Positions 23,986 through 34,739 of a stretch of 64,000 bases of DNA are shown here, in pieces. Numbering within the stretch: the first letter of the stretch is position 1; the number at the start of each line of letters is the position of its first letter. The notes beneath the pieces are model-generated. The model did no database searches. It was not told the DNA's origin and worked only from the letters and a program-made list of their open reading frames with translations. This DNA is from Pohlia nutans. Lineage: Eukaryota > Streptophyta > Bryopsida > Bryales > Mniaceae. Both the position numbers and the translations under genes were made by a program. The stretch spans positions 38,221,811 through 38,285,810 of the forward strand of contig CM040085.1 in assembly GCA_022496805.1 (NCBI GenBank), read 5' to 3'.

Positions 23986-24115
23986 AGGCCGGGGTATATA
24001 TAGTGCGACGTGGGTCAGTGGGTGAGGGAGTACCTGGAAATAAACGAATTTCGGCAACGTGCAGCCCGGATCCCGCCCGGACTACAGGCTAGTAAGGTAC
24101 GCTACACTGCGTTTT
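23986..24115 (-). promoter_or_regulatory. Candidate proximal promoter of gene A
   Basis: A TATATATA stretch on the minus strand at about 23994-24002 is followed upstream by a conserved block that includes GTACTCCCTCACCC and GGCTGCACG on the coding strand. The block lies about 340 bases before the first ATG. The same block recurs at 51868-51975 and, without the full TATA run, at 28195-28310. Conservation of block plus exon across modules suggests a promoter; the transcription start is not known. Confidence 0.45.
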
Positions 24116-24409
24116 GCTAATAGTGCGTGTGGTACTAATTCCAAAGACACTCTCTACTTTGCATAACCATGAAATTGGCTAGCCAGGGCTGAAACTTTTA
24201 CTGAGTGAAGGAAGTCTTCATTTCACACTGATTTTACATTTTAGTGTCACCATCAGTAATTGAACTCTCTTACTATAAACCCGACCTCACTATTAGCAAA
24301 AAGAAGTGTAGCGTGTTCAGATGCGGCTGTGTGATACTTTTACCGCTTCCATTCGGATGTGGCTCCAGAGTAAAGTACAAATAACTGAACACTGCTACAT
24401 AGGAATCAC

Positions 24410-24910
24410 GGCATCCTCAGTCCAGGCCTTTGAAAACATCCGACATATTTTTAAATAACTTCTGAAAGACAATGACTTAGAAGGTTAAATTACCATTGTT
24501 GGAATCACATCTTAAAACTATATATAATAGACCCAAAAGATAATCTTGATTTGGACATTGGATGACGAAGATTCACCGTATTAAAAGTTAGTTAACTCCC
24601 AAGAAAATTAGAGGCCTCTTCAAATCTATTCTAAACAAGGAAAATTCAACCACATGGGGCAGCAAATGTGCCATGGTTTGAGTGATTTTTTCCTTTTCAA
24701 ACTAAATTTGAAGAGCCCTCTAAATATTTTTAACATTTGATGGGATGTGTCTAAATCAACCAATGTCCAAAATAATCCAAATTTTCTTGTACTTTCACTA
24801 TGCATTTTTATATGTGCTTCTATGATGATATTCCAATGGTCTAATTTGTTGTCAATTAATAGATTTTTTTGACATGACGGGTGCGTTGAAGGGCCTGGAG
24901 TGAGGATGCC
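24410..24910. mobile_element. MITE with 19-bp terminal inverted repeats
   Basis: Ends are GGCATCCTCAGTCCAGGCC and GGCCTGGAGTGAGGATGCC, inverted with one mismatch. It is non-coding and present in copy B at about 52276-52783, so older than the duplication. It abuts the next MITE at 24915. No clear target duplication is visible (CAC/CTC). Confidence 0.65.
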
Positions 24911-24914
24911 CTCA

Positions 24915-25196
24915 GAGCATCTGCACCCATGTATCTGTACACTAAAACTCACATGCTAAATTATTCTTCTCTATTTGAAGAGCCTTTCAACTTACAGTTC
25001 TCCACCAAACATATACTAGTACATCAAATAGTCAATGAACAAATCACAATTAGAATATAGGATATATATATATATATATTCAATAAATTTAGATTTGAAG
25101 AGTCGTTGCTTAACACACTATGATTGACGGTACATAGGCTATTTGGAAAGGCTTCCAACATTATTTTATCCTTCGAGGGCATGGGTGTGGATGCTC
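24915..25196. mobile_element. PIF/Harbinger-like MITE with TCA target duplication
   Basis: Ends are GAGCATCTGCACCCATG and CATGGGTGTGGATGCTC. The 3-bp TCA occurs on both sides (24912-24914 and 25197-25199). It contains an (AT)n run near 25065. The copy B version spans 52788-53446 and is interrupted by another element. Confidence 0.7.
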
Positions 25197-25311
25197 TCAA
25201 ATTAAATCACTTTGTATTAATTTATGACCTATCTAAATCAAACTAAGATTGTTAAGGATGTCAACAAATTATTATTTTTGTTAAGAAAACGTCATAAATC
25301 TATTATATTAA

Positions 25312-25551
25312 CCCCTAACTAGTCCAAAAAGACCAAGATGCCCAAATTGGGCTCCATGTTTTTTTTAACAGTTTTGATTAGGTCCTATTTGGACTTCCTC
25401 TTGTTCAAATTTATTTGTTTTCTGACCAATGCATGTAGTGATCTTCACTAGTTCTGATGATATAAAATCTAGTCCCATCTAAGTTATATTGTTCAAAATA
25501 TGATCAATTGAATTTGTCATTTTCAAATTGGAAGTCTTTGGTCCTTTAGAG
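25312..25551. mobile_element. TTAA-flanked MITE (piggyBac-like), 240 bp, copy A
   Basis: Left TTAA then CCCCTAACTAG; right GTCCTTTAGAG then TTAA (25552-25555). The interior shares GCCCAAATTGGGCT with the 18391 element. Its orthologue is at 53562-53800, so the insertion predates the duplication. Confidence 0.72.
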
Positions 25552-26045
25552 TTAAATGCACATTATCACGCAATCTGTCACAATACGTCACAAAAACGGT
25601 CACATTTTCATCCCAAATGTTTCATCATGTCATGCCAAATGTTTTTCTATCTCGTTTTATAAGACTTCGGCTGGCTATCTGGTTCATATTTTCCTACGTT
25701 CAATGTTGCACTCTGTGCTAGTATGTTTTAATTGTCTGTAAATATCAGTCATATTTTAGAGTGCACGAAAGTGTTTCCATAAGTCCATTCCGCAATGCAG
25801 TGTCACGTTGTTCAAGCATTGTTCTCGATCATTCCGTCAATGCACTGTGTCTACCAATAAGTTTACGAGCATTCAGCTTTTCGAAGAATTGCCAATAAAA
25901 CTTACTAAAATTATAAGATTTGAGCCAAACTTGGACAAGTTGTAGTGCACAAGATGAACCAAATATACAATTGAGTTTTGATAATAAAAGATTTTTTTCA
26001 AATCTATTATTATTTGACATTCAAACCTTCAATTTTTACCCTTAA

Positions 26046-26776
26046 CCCCGAAGTGACTGAACGACCATTTTATGATGGCTACCCTTTTTGCAGGTTGCCT
26101 AAGATGAAAAAATTCTAAAATTATTAAAATATTAAAATATATCTATATATATAGATATTTATACATATATATAGATATATATATATATCTATATATATAG
26201 ATATATATATATAGATATATATAGATAAATAAATATATAGATATATATAGATATATATAGATATATATATAGATATATATATAGATATATATATATATAT
26301 AAAAATAAAGAATCAAAAATATTTTCAAATAGGGAATTGAGTCTACTTTCCAACCCAATTTGAATCATGTGAATGCAAGTTAAACTCCACCGAGGAGAAT
26401 TTTTCAAAGACAAAGACCTCAACATTGTCCTAATGTTATAAAATTTATTACTTTGGGAAACTAATCATGTTCTCTCCTTTGAGAAAATTGCTTTCTAGAA
26501 TTTTAGAATAAAATGTCTAGTTTTAACCAATCATACCAAATTTAAAACTCTAAAAACAAAATGTGTAATTTCGGTGAATATTAAATGGTAAATGCTTCTA
26601 AATTCATTAAATGAGTATTTATTTTTATTTTTGAAAGTTTGACAATACGGATAATACGGATAGTTACTGTACATCATGCTCCTCATTTTCTCTTTTGGAC
26701 TATACTTCATCGAAGTTGCAGAAGTGACATTTTATAACACATCTAGGTTTTGTCCTTACCCCTCTGTCATTTAGGA
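26046..26776. mobile_element. TTAA-type element (piggyBac-like), subfamily 3, copy A
   Basis: Left TTAA (26042-26045) then CCCCGAAGTGACTGAACGACC. The right end TGTCATTTAGGA is followed by ATCA, which in copy B is still TTAA. It includes the AT microsatellite 26100-26300. The subfamily also occurs at 54293-55499 and 59912-60853. Confidence 0.65.
26135..26300. repeat. TATATC/TATAGA microsatellite
   Basis: An imperfect run of TA with periodic C or G (ATATATATAGAT units). The corresponding tract in copy B is 54374-54440 and shorter. Open frames across this tract (YIYIYI) are artefacts of the repeat. Confidence 0.85.
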
Positions 26777-27097
26777 ATCAACCCTAAAGGGTTCACACTA
26801 CAGTCACCTGGTCAAAACTCATCAATTTCTCATATTTTAAAACATATTATATTTTTTGGTATTTTCTCATATAAGGTATTGTTAGACTGATTTACCTTGA
26901 TCTTTTTTTAAATTGCATAAATAGAAATGAATTTAATAAGACTTTTCAAAGCTTTTTCTTGTAAATCGTGGTAATTACAAAAATGCTTAAAATAATACGA
27001 TTTTTTATAAGAGAAAATGTAAATAATTGTGATGAACAACTAGGTGTAGGTGACATGCTTCTAGAGCTTACATAAATAGAATTTCTATATGCAAAAC

Positions 27098-27203
27098 CTA
27101 TTCCAGTGATGGGAAGCATGATATTAATATTGACACCGGAGTGACCAGCATCAATGGAAATGGTCCGAAAAGCGTCACCAGCAACTAATTCTTCAAGTGC
27201 CAT
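27098..27203 (-). other. Distal alternative first exon of gene A
   Basis: ATG at 27203, 35 codons plus one base ([11 protein letters not shown]...MLPITG), ending GGAATAG before a GT donor. This is the same phase as the proximal first exon, so it could splice to 21409 equally well. In copy B (55821-55944) the frame starts six codons earlier; here that codon reads ACG instead of ATG. It is homologous to the proximal exon, with a different middle segment. Use of this exon is inferred from conservation of frame and donor only. Confidence 0.55.
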
Positions 27204-27248
27204 TGTGTGAACTTGTGCCGTCGATCAATCGATAGCTAGCTAGCTTTC

Positions 27249-27456
27249 CACTATAAGAAACCCATATTTTTTATGACGCATTTTAGGTGACATCACCATG
27301 TTTTCATGTTAAAAATAACAGCAAACGTAACATTTGGGACGTTACGTTTGATGTTATTTTTAATATGAAAACATGTGTTTTACAAAAAAAACGTGGCAAA
27401 AAAGAACTTCAGTCAATTTTGAGTGCGGTTTTTTTTAACCAAGTTTTGTTATAGTG
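27249..27456. mobile_element. MITE with CACTATAA/TTATAGTG ends, copy A
   Basis: Begins CACTATAAG and ends TTATAGTG. The interior has an inverted pair around AACATCAAACGTAAC, so the whole element can fold. It is also present at 55972-56175 in copy B. The termini resemble CACTA elements, but no 3-bp duplication is evident, so the class is uncertain. It lies just upstream of the distal first exon. Confidence 0.55.
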
Positions 27457-27879
27457 ACTATAGAACCAAGGCAAAGACAATGCATGCTACTGAATGTTAT
27501 GGTTGATGAATCGAACATCTTACAATTAACGAAAGATCATATACCGAGATCAATGCTACAAACTCAACGTGAAAAACAATAGAAAAACTAAAACACCTAG
27601 CTAGCTTGCTGGGATAAATCTATCACCAGCAAGTGGGTGGGTGATTGATGGGGCGCTCATGGCCATGTCACACTAGCCCTTGCTACCGCACTTGCATCCC
27701 TCATGCAGGTAAAATCATATACACTAAAATATAATTTGCGCACTGTTGGAGCTTGCCTTTTCTAAATGTAAAACACTGTTGACCAATGAATGCTTGCACT
27801 TCCCTACCGCAAATTTTCAACCATTCTTTTTTTGCGTTGCTTCACTTTTTTACATGCCGCGTTATTTTTGCAATTGAAG

Positions 27880-28030
27880 AGATATAAACAAGCGGCTAGT
27901 CGCGTAGTCTCTGCCTTTGTATTTACCCGGCTAGATTTACTCTTACACCTTGTTTGTACTGTTCAGCCATGTAACTCCTTGAAAATGAAGCGTTTCCGTA
28001 GTCTCTCCCCTGGTGGGACAGAGACAATAA
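27880..28030 (-). repeat. Short dispersed repeat, copy 2
   Basis: Reverse-oriented match to 10840-10992 (AGAGACTACGGAAACG, AGGAGTTACATG). It also occurs at 56580-56730 in copy B. It lies between the distal first exon and the distal promoter block. Confidence 0.5.
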
Positions 28031-28194
28031 AATTGATTTTGGCAGGCTACTTACCTTAACGCACGCACATCCTACGGCATGCGGTTGGTGTGAACCGGCC
28101 ATCAGAGCTAGCAGAGCCAGAATGGAGTTCCGCACTGAAATTAAGGCAGGCCGGGGAGGTAACAAGTACCTAGCTAGTACTGTGACTCTGATAC

Positions 28195-28310
28195 CGACAT
28201 GCCTTGGGTATAGTGCGACTTGGGTGAGGGAGTACCTGGAAATAAACGAATTAATGTCCGCTAGTTGCAGCCCGGATACTGGCCGGACTACAGGCTACGC
28301 TACCTACTTC
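28195..28310 (-). promoter_or_regulatory. Candidate distal promoter block of gene A
   Basis: Shares with 23986-24115 the run GTGAGGGAGTACCTGG, AATAAACGAATT, GCAGCCCGGAT and GGACTACAGGCTA (plus-strand reading). The TATA stretch is reduced to GGGTATAG. It lies about 1 kb before the distal first exon, a spacing explained by the MITE and repeat inserted between. The pogo insertion hits the matching site in copy B. Confidence 0.4.
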
Positions 28311-29130
28311 AAATGCAGCGGTTTGAGCCCCCGACTCTAAATCCGCCCTCGACGTTAATGCATGAGGACAAAAACTGATTCCTATTTTGGGTCGGTTAGA
28401 GACCACTTGTAAAACTAACCCCCTCTTTCCAATGGTTGAAAATTATCGAGCCTCTAAACTAAATTGGAGCCCACGGTCCCAAATTCGAAATCAGTTACCA
28501 ACAAATGCCCCGAGGATGCCAAAAATGGAAATTTGAGAGAATTGGGCCTGGGGGTGAATAGTGTTTGCATTTACGTGAAGGAGGGATTTAGAGTCGGGGT
28601 GTCAGCCCCGGTGGCCTGGTGTGATTCTTTTACCACCCCTACCTTAACGTATTTCCAGATGTGGCTCTGTACAGTACAATACCCCGACTGCACACTGCGA
28701 CACAAGGGTCCGAGCATCTGCACCCTTACACGCTAAACTTATTCATCTCTATTTGCAAAGCCCTTCAACTTAGAGTTCCCCACCACAATCTGGGGAGAAT
28801 TTTAGCTTAACCAGAGCCCTAAGATCCTACATTTTCTTGGACCAGTTGACCTGTTTTTTTGGAGCATTCTCTCTGCTAAGCCTTAAGAAAATAGAAAGTA
28901 TTATTCTTCGATTTCCTTCTCAAATGATGAATTTGAACTCAATTAGGCAATTTTGAATTTCAACTGGCAAATCTGTGCTAATGTCTGGTTCTGAGGACAT
29001 TGTCCCCACCCTCACACACCAAATGTATATATTCGATAGCTAGTGGACCAATCACAAGTAGATTGTGGGACATATATTCAGCTAAACTTAGATTTGAAGG
29101 GTCATTGCTTAACACGCTATGAGTGATTGA
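28311..29130. other. Non-coding stretch of copy A upstream region
   Basis: Matches 59262-59907 in copy B. The parts around 28590-28690 also match 24310-24400, which extends the homology between the distal and proximal upstream modules. No gene was recognised; the small ORF at 28464-28736 is not supported. Confidence 0.5.
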
Positions 29131-29419
29131 GAGCATCTCCAACCATGCACGCTAAAATTACTCATCTATATTTGAAGAGCCCTTCAACTTAAAGTTCCCC
29201 ACCCTCAAACACTCTTCAAACATCAAAAGTGTACATTAAATAGTCAATGAACCAATCACAAGTAGAATGTGGGATATAGTCAACTAAACTTAGATTTGAA
29301 GTGTCATCTATCACACACGCTAGGATAGAGGGTCACGAGGCTTTTTCAAAGGGGCCTTAGCATTTTTCATCCGCTTTTGGAGTGTGTCAGACCCTTGGCG
29401 AGCCCCATTGGAGATGCTC
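29131..29419. mobile_element. PIF/Harbinger-like MITE with TGA target duplication
   Basis: Ends are GAGCATCTCCAA and TTGGAGATGCTC, 12-bp inverted repeats of a type common in plant genomes. The flanking triplet TGA occurs at 29128-29130 and 29420-29422. 289 bp, non-coding. Confidence 0.75.
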
Positions 29420-29683
29420 TGAGGGCGCAAAGGCTATTTGGAAGGGCTCCAAGGCAATCGACATTGCCCTGCGTACACTGCACGTTGAAACCGAAGCGGC
29501 CCGGAATCAAGAGCTTCCAGGGAAGAGATAATGATTGGTGATGATCCAGTACAGATTCTTTTGACTTCTTTTTTTCTTTCCGTTTGTTGAGTGTTACATG
29601 ACCTGTAGAATAAGGTGGTACATCGGTTCTGATCAGTTATGGTAGCAATGAGGGAGATGGAAACTGCTTGCATTTGCAAGTGT

Positions 29684-29876
29684 CACTAGTAGCAAACCTG
29701 TCATTTTTCATTCCTGACTTTGTGGAAACAGTGAATATTGGCTGAATATTATGTTTATAGTTTAATCTTCTTGTGACCAAAACTACTCACTAGCACTGAC
29801 ATAGCCCATGTGCCTGGCGCAGTCTCATTCCTTTTTCAATTATAGTAAGTGAAAAACGACAGATTTTCTACTAGTG
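29684..29876. mobile_element. CACTA-type MITE, specific to copy A
   Basis: Begins CACTAGTAGCAAACCTGTC and ends GACAGATTTTCTACTAGTG. 193 bp. Flanking triplets are TGT and TGC. Copy B reads straight through at 61841 (TGCAAG to the C run), giving the empty site. CACTA ends with a 3-bp duplication are the family hallmark. Confidence 0.72.
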
Positions 29877-31029
29877 TGCCCCCCTGCGGCGAATTTGGAA
29901 CCTCGCTCTGATCTACAACTTCGAATCAATTTGTACTAAAATTTAGAAAATGACCTTGATGTTACATTCATCACTACTGTCTTGAAAGCATTCGCTTCTG
30001 CTAATTTCACTTAGAACACTGAATTAGGAATTTTTGCACTTGGGGGTATGTCAATGCACTTGTCGCCCATCGAACAAAAATGAACCTTTTTGAAGTTGCA
30101 AGGGGGTGTAATTTTGGTACACGTGGGTTTCATGATTAGGAATTGACAAGTTGTTAAAGTGGGAATTTTGGAGGTTTCTAATTACTCCAATCATGTAAAA
30201 TTTTGGTCACACATGGATTAAATGTTACACTAGTACTTCATTTACTACAAAACAATGTGTTAAGGGGGTAGTCAAAAATGGATACACAGTTATTTGCATT
30301 TTTTACCAAAACATCAAGTCATTTAAAGCACCCATGCACATCAACCGAGTATTGCACGTTGCGCTATACTATATAGCTATTGCTGCTATGGTATACAACT
30401 CATAGTACTATGTGTCTCATACGATGTACTAAACCTATTAATATGCATCCAAGTCATTCTGCAAACGTTCATTGTCTATTTCTTCCAACAGTAATGCAAT
30501 ACACTCCACCAAATGTGGTTTTGTTTATGTTGGAACTTTGATATTTGCCTCCGTTAGCTCACCATGCACTCGTACATTGTCCTCTTGTCCAAGTCCACCC
30601 TTTGTTCTTACTGGTACGTTTTCCTATGAGAATATAGTTGCGTCTTTGACAATCCATCCGTGTCCCTCACGAGATGGCTCCCACTATGCTTTCATGCAAT
30701 TCGTACACCTTGCTCTACAAGATCCCCGCTCATCTTGCCTTCCCCGTCCACTCATGGGCCAATCTTACACAACCTTCATCTTCGCAATCCATTTGCCTTG
30801 TCCAAACCCTAGCACCCTAAATAGAACGAAAAATTCAATATACGTGGTACTGACACGGTAATCCCAAAATTCATGGAATACAAATGGCATTCCCTCATAA
30901 CTTAAAAGAAAGGATCCAAATGAAAACAAACTTTTGGTTCAATTTTCAAAAGCGTGCTCCTCTACACTGCAGTATTATGCTATGTAAATTCTAATACTAT
31001 ATTTATTTCCCTGTTGATAAATTAAAAAA

Positions 31030-31515
31030 CTAAAAACATAGGATGCCAAAATTAATTAGAAAATGAACAATTTTTTGGAGTAAAAGAAGAAAAAAAATTA
31101 GAAGAAAAGAGAAAAGAGAAATTTAAATTTAAATTATTCATTTGATAAAAATTGAAATTTCAAAAAAGACCTAGGAAAAATAGATTATTTTACCTAAAAA
31201 GAAAATACCAAGAAAATAAATATGGAAAAGAAAAGGAAAAATTTAAAATTTAAAAAAAAAAAAAAAAAAAAAACCCCAAAAAATCAACAAAACAAAAAAA
31301 CACATTAAAAAAACTAAAAACTAAAAAAGAATTTAAAAAAAACTAATAAAGCATTTCAAACAACTAAATTAAACTAAGTTATTTTAAAAATAGAAACTGA
31401 TAAAAACTTTAAAATAAAAATAAAAAATAAATAAATAAATAAAATATTAAAATAATTATTAAAATAAAAAATAATAAAGTAATAAAAATTTTAATTTTTA
31501 AAAATAAAATTAACA
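31030..31515. repeat. A-rich low-complexity tract
   Basis: About 480 bases of mostly A and T with a 23-base A run near 31251-31273. It abuts a GC-rich patch (31530-31660) with repeated CCTTGGCC. No gene. Confidence 0.7.
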
Positions 31516-32204
31516 AAACAAGACAGCAAGACCCCTGGCCTCGGGCCTTTGACAGACCTTGGCCTTGGGCCTTAGCTGACCAACGCCACAGCCTTGGCCT
31601 TGGCTGGCCTTGTCAACCCCGCGGAGCTTCGCGGAGTTGGCAGACGCGTCCTTTGGGAGGGTGCGTCCAATTATGAAATGGCTATTTTAAAAGCCCGTTC
31701 TAGGTATTCCTAGTATATAATGCCTACGCCAACACATATTCCACACATTTCACATTTTACCTCTCAAAGGTCATGCTCTCACTACTCTATTTTTTGCAAA
31801 TGACACTAGTTAGGTTGTAAAGCTCAATATAAAGGCGTTCTAAGATGTATAAATGATATTTTTTTTCACCAAATTTTTAAAAAATGCATATCTATGATGA
31901 TTTTAACCTAGTTTTCTTTAATTCTTTGTAGGCCTGTTTGATTGGAGCGAACATCGTGATGTACAACAAGTTTTAGTAAGCATTATTATCAGAAATCTAT
32001 TTATTTTCGAAAACGTCTCATTCATTTCTTGTTTTCACCTCGAATCACTTGATCTTACTTTTAATTACATGTAGTTATGTATAATCGCATTTTGAACATT
32101 AAATTTGGATCGAACATATAGGCATCAGCTACTAAATTTAGTATATTTAGTCCTATGAACTCATATTTCTCATAAATTTGTGTAATTCGAAAGACAAATT
32201 TCAC

Positions 32205-32830
32205 GTTAGGGCCCCTAGAGGTTAGGGGCACCCAAATTTCATGTTGAATGTCAAAGATTTCTCTTTGAAATTGCTAAATATAGCATAATATACCACATAT
32301 GATGAAATTTGATGTACATTTCCGCAATTCAGAAGACAATCAGTATGTTAGGGCCCCTAGAGGCTAGGGGGACCCAATTTCCATGTTGGGTTTGGAGATT
32401 TATAGTCGAAAACAGCTAAATTTAGTAGATTTTGCCATACATGCTCGAATTTGATGTAGATTTCTACAATTTGGAAGACAAACAATATTTTAGGGTACCT
32501 AGAGGTTAGGGGGACCCAAATTTCATGTTGGGCTTCGATATTTGTAGTCAAAAGCTGCTAAATTTAGCAATTTTTGCCATACATGCCCAATTTTGATGTT
32601 GATTTCCGCAATTCAAAAGACAAACAATATGTTAAGGCACCTAAAGGCTAGGGGGATCCAAATTTCATATTGGGTTTGGAGATTTATAGTAAAAAATTGC
32701 TAAATTTAGCAGATTTTCTATACATACTCGAATTTGATGTAGATTTCCGCAATTCGAACGACAGACAACACGCTAGGGCCCCTAGAGGCTAGGGGCACCC
32801 AAATTTCATGTTGGGTTCCAAAATTTATAA
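32205..32830 (+). repeat. ~141-bp diverged tandem repeat, five units
   Basis: The core TTAGGGCCCCTAGAGG-TTAGGGG-ACCCAAATTTCATGTTG recurs at about 32210, 32348, 32491, 32632 and 32774, spacing 138-143 bp. Between cores, GCTAAATTTAG and GATTTCCGCAATTC also recur. Units differ at many sites, so the array is old. Confidence 0.75.
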
Positions 32831-33228
32831 TTAATATTAACTAAATTTAGCATATTTTACAATGCTTACATCCCAGGCTTACATGAATTGGCTGCGAAGT
32901 TTTGTGATTTGAATGCAATACAAAACGATATGGTCTCTAGGGATTGATGGCCTTGAAATTCCACCTTGGGTTCTTTAAAATTGTAAAAGTGATTTAGTGA
33001 ACGTAGTTGTTTAGTTTAAAAAAGTCCAAATTTGACTTAGATTTGTTGAATGCAAACTTCAAACCCAAATTTGAGCCTCTACAGCTCCGAAGCCTCTTAT
33101 ATTTAATGTTCAGTGTTATAAATTCAAAGCATGAGCTGCTAGTTTTTTTTTCCTGTAAATTTTATTCAATGAGAATAATTTAAGTTTTAGTCTCAATGGT
33201 GTGACTTATATATGGAGAGACTACTAGT

Positions 33229-33501
33229 ATGGAGTTTATGACACTATTATTTGCATGGGCCTTGGCAAATCATTGTATGACACTTGGACTTGATGAATTA
33301 TACCATGACCTCGAGAAAGTGACGTATTGTCATTTGGAAGAAAATAGTGACTACACATATGAGCAGGTCACCTCCAATTCAGAGGGTGATGTAAACGCGA
33401 GTAGCATTCCTTCTCCGGTGGCGGAAACCATGGTTATGAGAGTGTTGGATTATGCTGATCCTTGGACCCTTTTAGAGATTAGAGCATTACTCAGGGATTA
33501 A
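33229..33501 (+). CDS. Hypothetical small ORF, 90 codons
   Basis: ATG at 33232 to a stop at 33501. The protein has an acidic middle (HLEENSDYTYEQ) and ends LEIRALLRD. It lies near the right end of the inverted-repeat-bounded region, where a transposase remnant could be expected, but I recognise no family. It could be chance. Confidence 0.22.
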   Translation: MEFMTLLFAWALANHCMTLGLDELYHDLEKVTYCHLEENSDYTYEQVTSNSEGDVNASSIPSPVAETMVMRVLDYADPWTLLEIRALLRD

Positions 33502-34739
33502 TGATTGTCAAAAAACAAGACATGAGAGGAAGTAGAAACTCAATCCTTTAAGGTGGTTCTTGAGACTCAAAAGATGGAGCAATAGTACAGATTGAGAAAG
33601 TACTAAAGGGAGAACCCTTTGATGTAGTAGAATAGTGCAAATTTGTTTACTTTGTAGTGTGTACCTTCATTTATATATAAAATGAAGCGATTTGTTTTGA
33701 TTTTCTATTAGATCGTAATAAAACAATATTGTTCATTATGTTTAATTTTCATTTAATACATGGCAAATTTGATATGAATGAATGTACTGTTGCTATTTTA
33801 AAAATGACAATATATGAAATTTCAAGGGGGAAAAATTTCAGGAAAGTGCAAATTTTGCACTATTGTGGCCATCGGACAATGCACTTGGCCAAGTGCAAAA
33901 ATTGCTAATTCGGTGTTTTAGATGATTCTTAAACACACCGACCCTTGTTACTAACACCAACAGTTGGACTTGTTAGAGCATAATCACCTTACCACTGAAT
34001 TCTCGAGATTCTCTAAAAAGTGAATGAAATTCAATACCTCTCTCTATAATTAAGATTATGAATGGTTTACTATCCTATGTTGATGAATAATAATGATTAC
34101 TCATGTATAGTGATTGTGATTGGTTCACCAACTATATAGGGGGACACGTGGTGGTTCAGAGGTGTGGAGACGTTAGCTTGTGATACCAAATTTTGGATGT
34201 GATTGTCAAACCTCGTTTTCTCAAAAGCGGCTAGTTAGGGTTTCTAGGGCAACTAGGTGTAGTCTTTCCACCGTAAATAGGAGAAGTAATGGCCATGACG
34301 GTCCAGTTATTTATTTGGAGAGAGAGTGGCGCTCGTGCGCAACCTAGAGGAATTACTGCAGGACTAGATAGGCAGCGGTTCCGGTTGGAAACCGGATGGG
34401 AGACCGGATAGGCGAGGACGGGTCTCCGATGGACCCGGCCACGATCCGAGCATTGAAGTGGGCTGCTTTAAATTGGGCGACTCACTGTTCATTCACTCTC
34501 TACAGTTCCAGTCTTCCGCGCCAGCAGAATTTCGTGCTTCCGGATAGCAGTAGAGTTGATAGTGTGGGACCGGAGTTAGAGCAGAAGGAGCGCCAGAAAC
34601 TTAGGCGCAGTTCGCGGAAGAGGAAGAGAGTGCGCCCGGAGTCTGTAGCAATGGCACGGGGAGGAGAGAGTTTTGCTGGAAACCGAATCACGGAGAAGAA
34701 GGTGGCTCCGGTAGTACCACAGCATCCGGGCAATTTTGA

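Larger units (their letters stand above)
6535..29888 (+). repeat. Segmental tandem duplication, copy A
   Basis: Copy A of a direct duplication with copy B at about 34115-61856. Matching landmarks occur in the same order: 6690 with 38270, kinase exon 11723 with 40437, transmembrane exon 13323 with 42000, phytocyanin exons, first exons 23532 with 51270 and 27098 with 55821, and the end (a run of C then TGCG) at 29888 with 61856. The offset is about 28 kb and varies because each copy has gained its own insertions. The left edge is masked by the LINE, so the real start may lie further out. Introns are alignable by eye, so the duplication is not very old relative to neutral decay. Confidence 0.88.
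30010..33925. mobile_element. Region bounded by ~30-bp inverted repeats, possible DNA transposon
   Basis: The left end has ACACTGAATTAGGAATTTTT then GCACTTGG; the right end, read inverted, has ACACCGAATTAGCAATTTTT then GCACTTGG. The two ends are 3.9 kb apart and enclose sequence unrelated to either duplication copy: an A-rich tract (31030-31510), a GC-rich patch (31530-31660), a 141-bp tandem repeat (32200-32830) and small ORFs. No transposase was recognised and no target duplication was found, so this is a candidate only. Confidence 0.45.

Noticed and set aside
26143..26425. Minus-strand ORFs rich in Tyr/Ile repeats
   Set aside because: They are translations of the TATA microsatellite and carry no protein signal.
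27923..28165. Minus-strand ORF conserved at 56545-56892 (HQGRDYGNA, SRSYM)
   Set aside because: The shared part is the short dispersed repeat also found at 10840-10992 in another context; conservation follows from the repeat and the duplication.
30472..30861. 129-codon plus-strand ORF
   Set aside because: Starts from a non-ATG codon and has no recognisable domain, splice context or relation to its neighbours.
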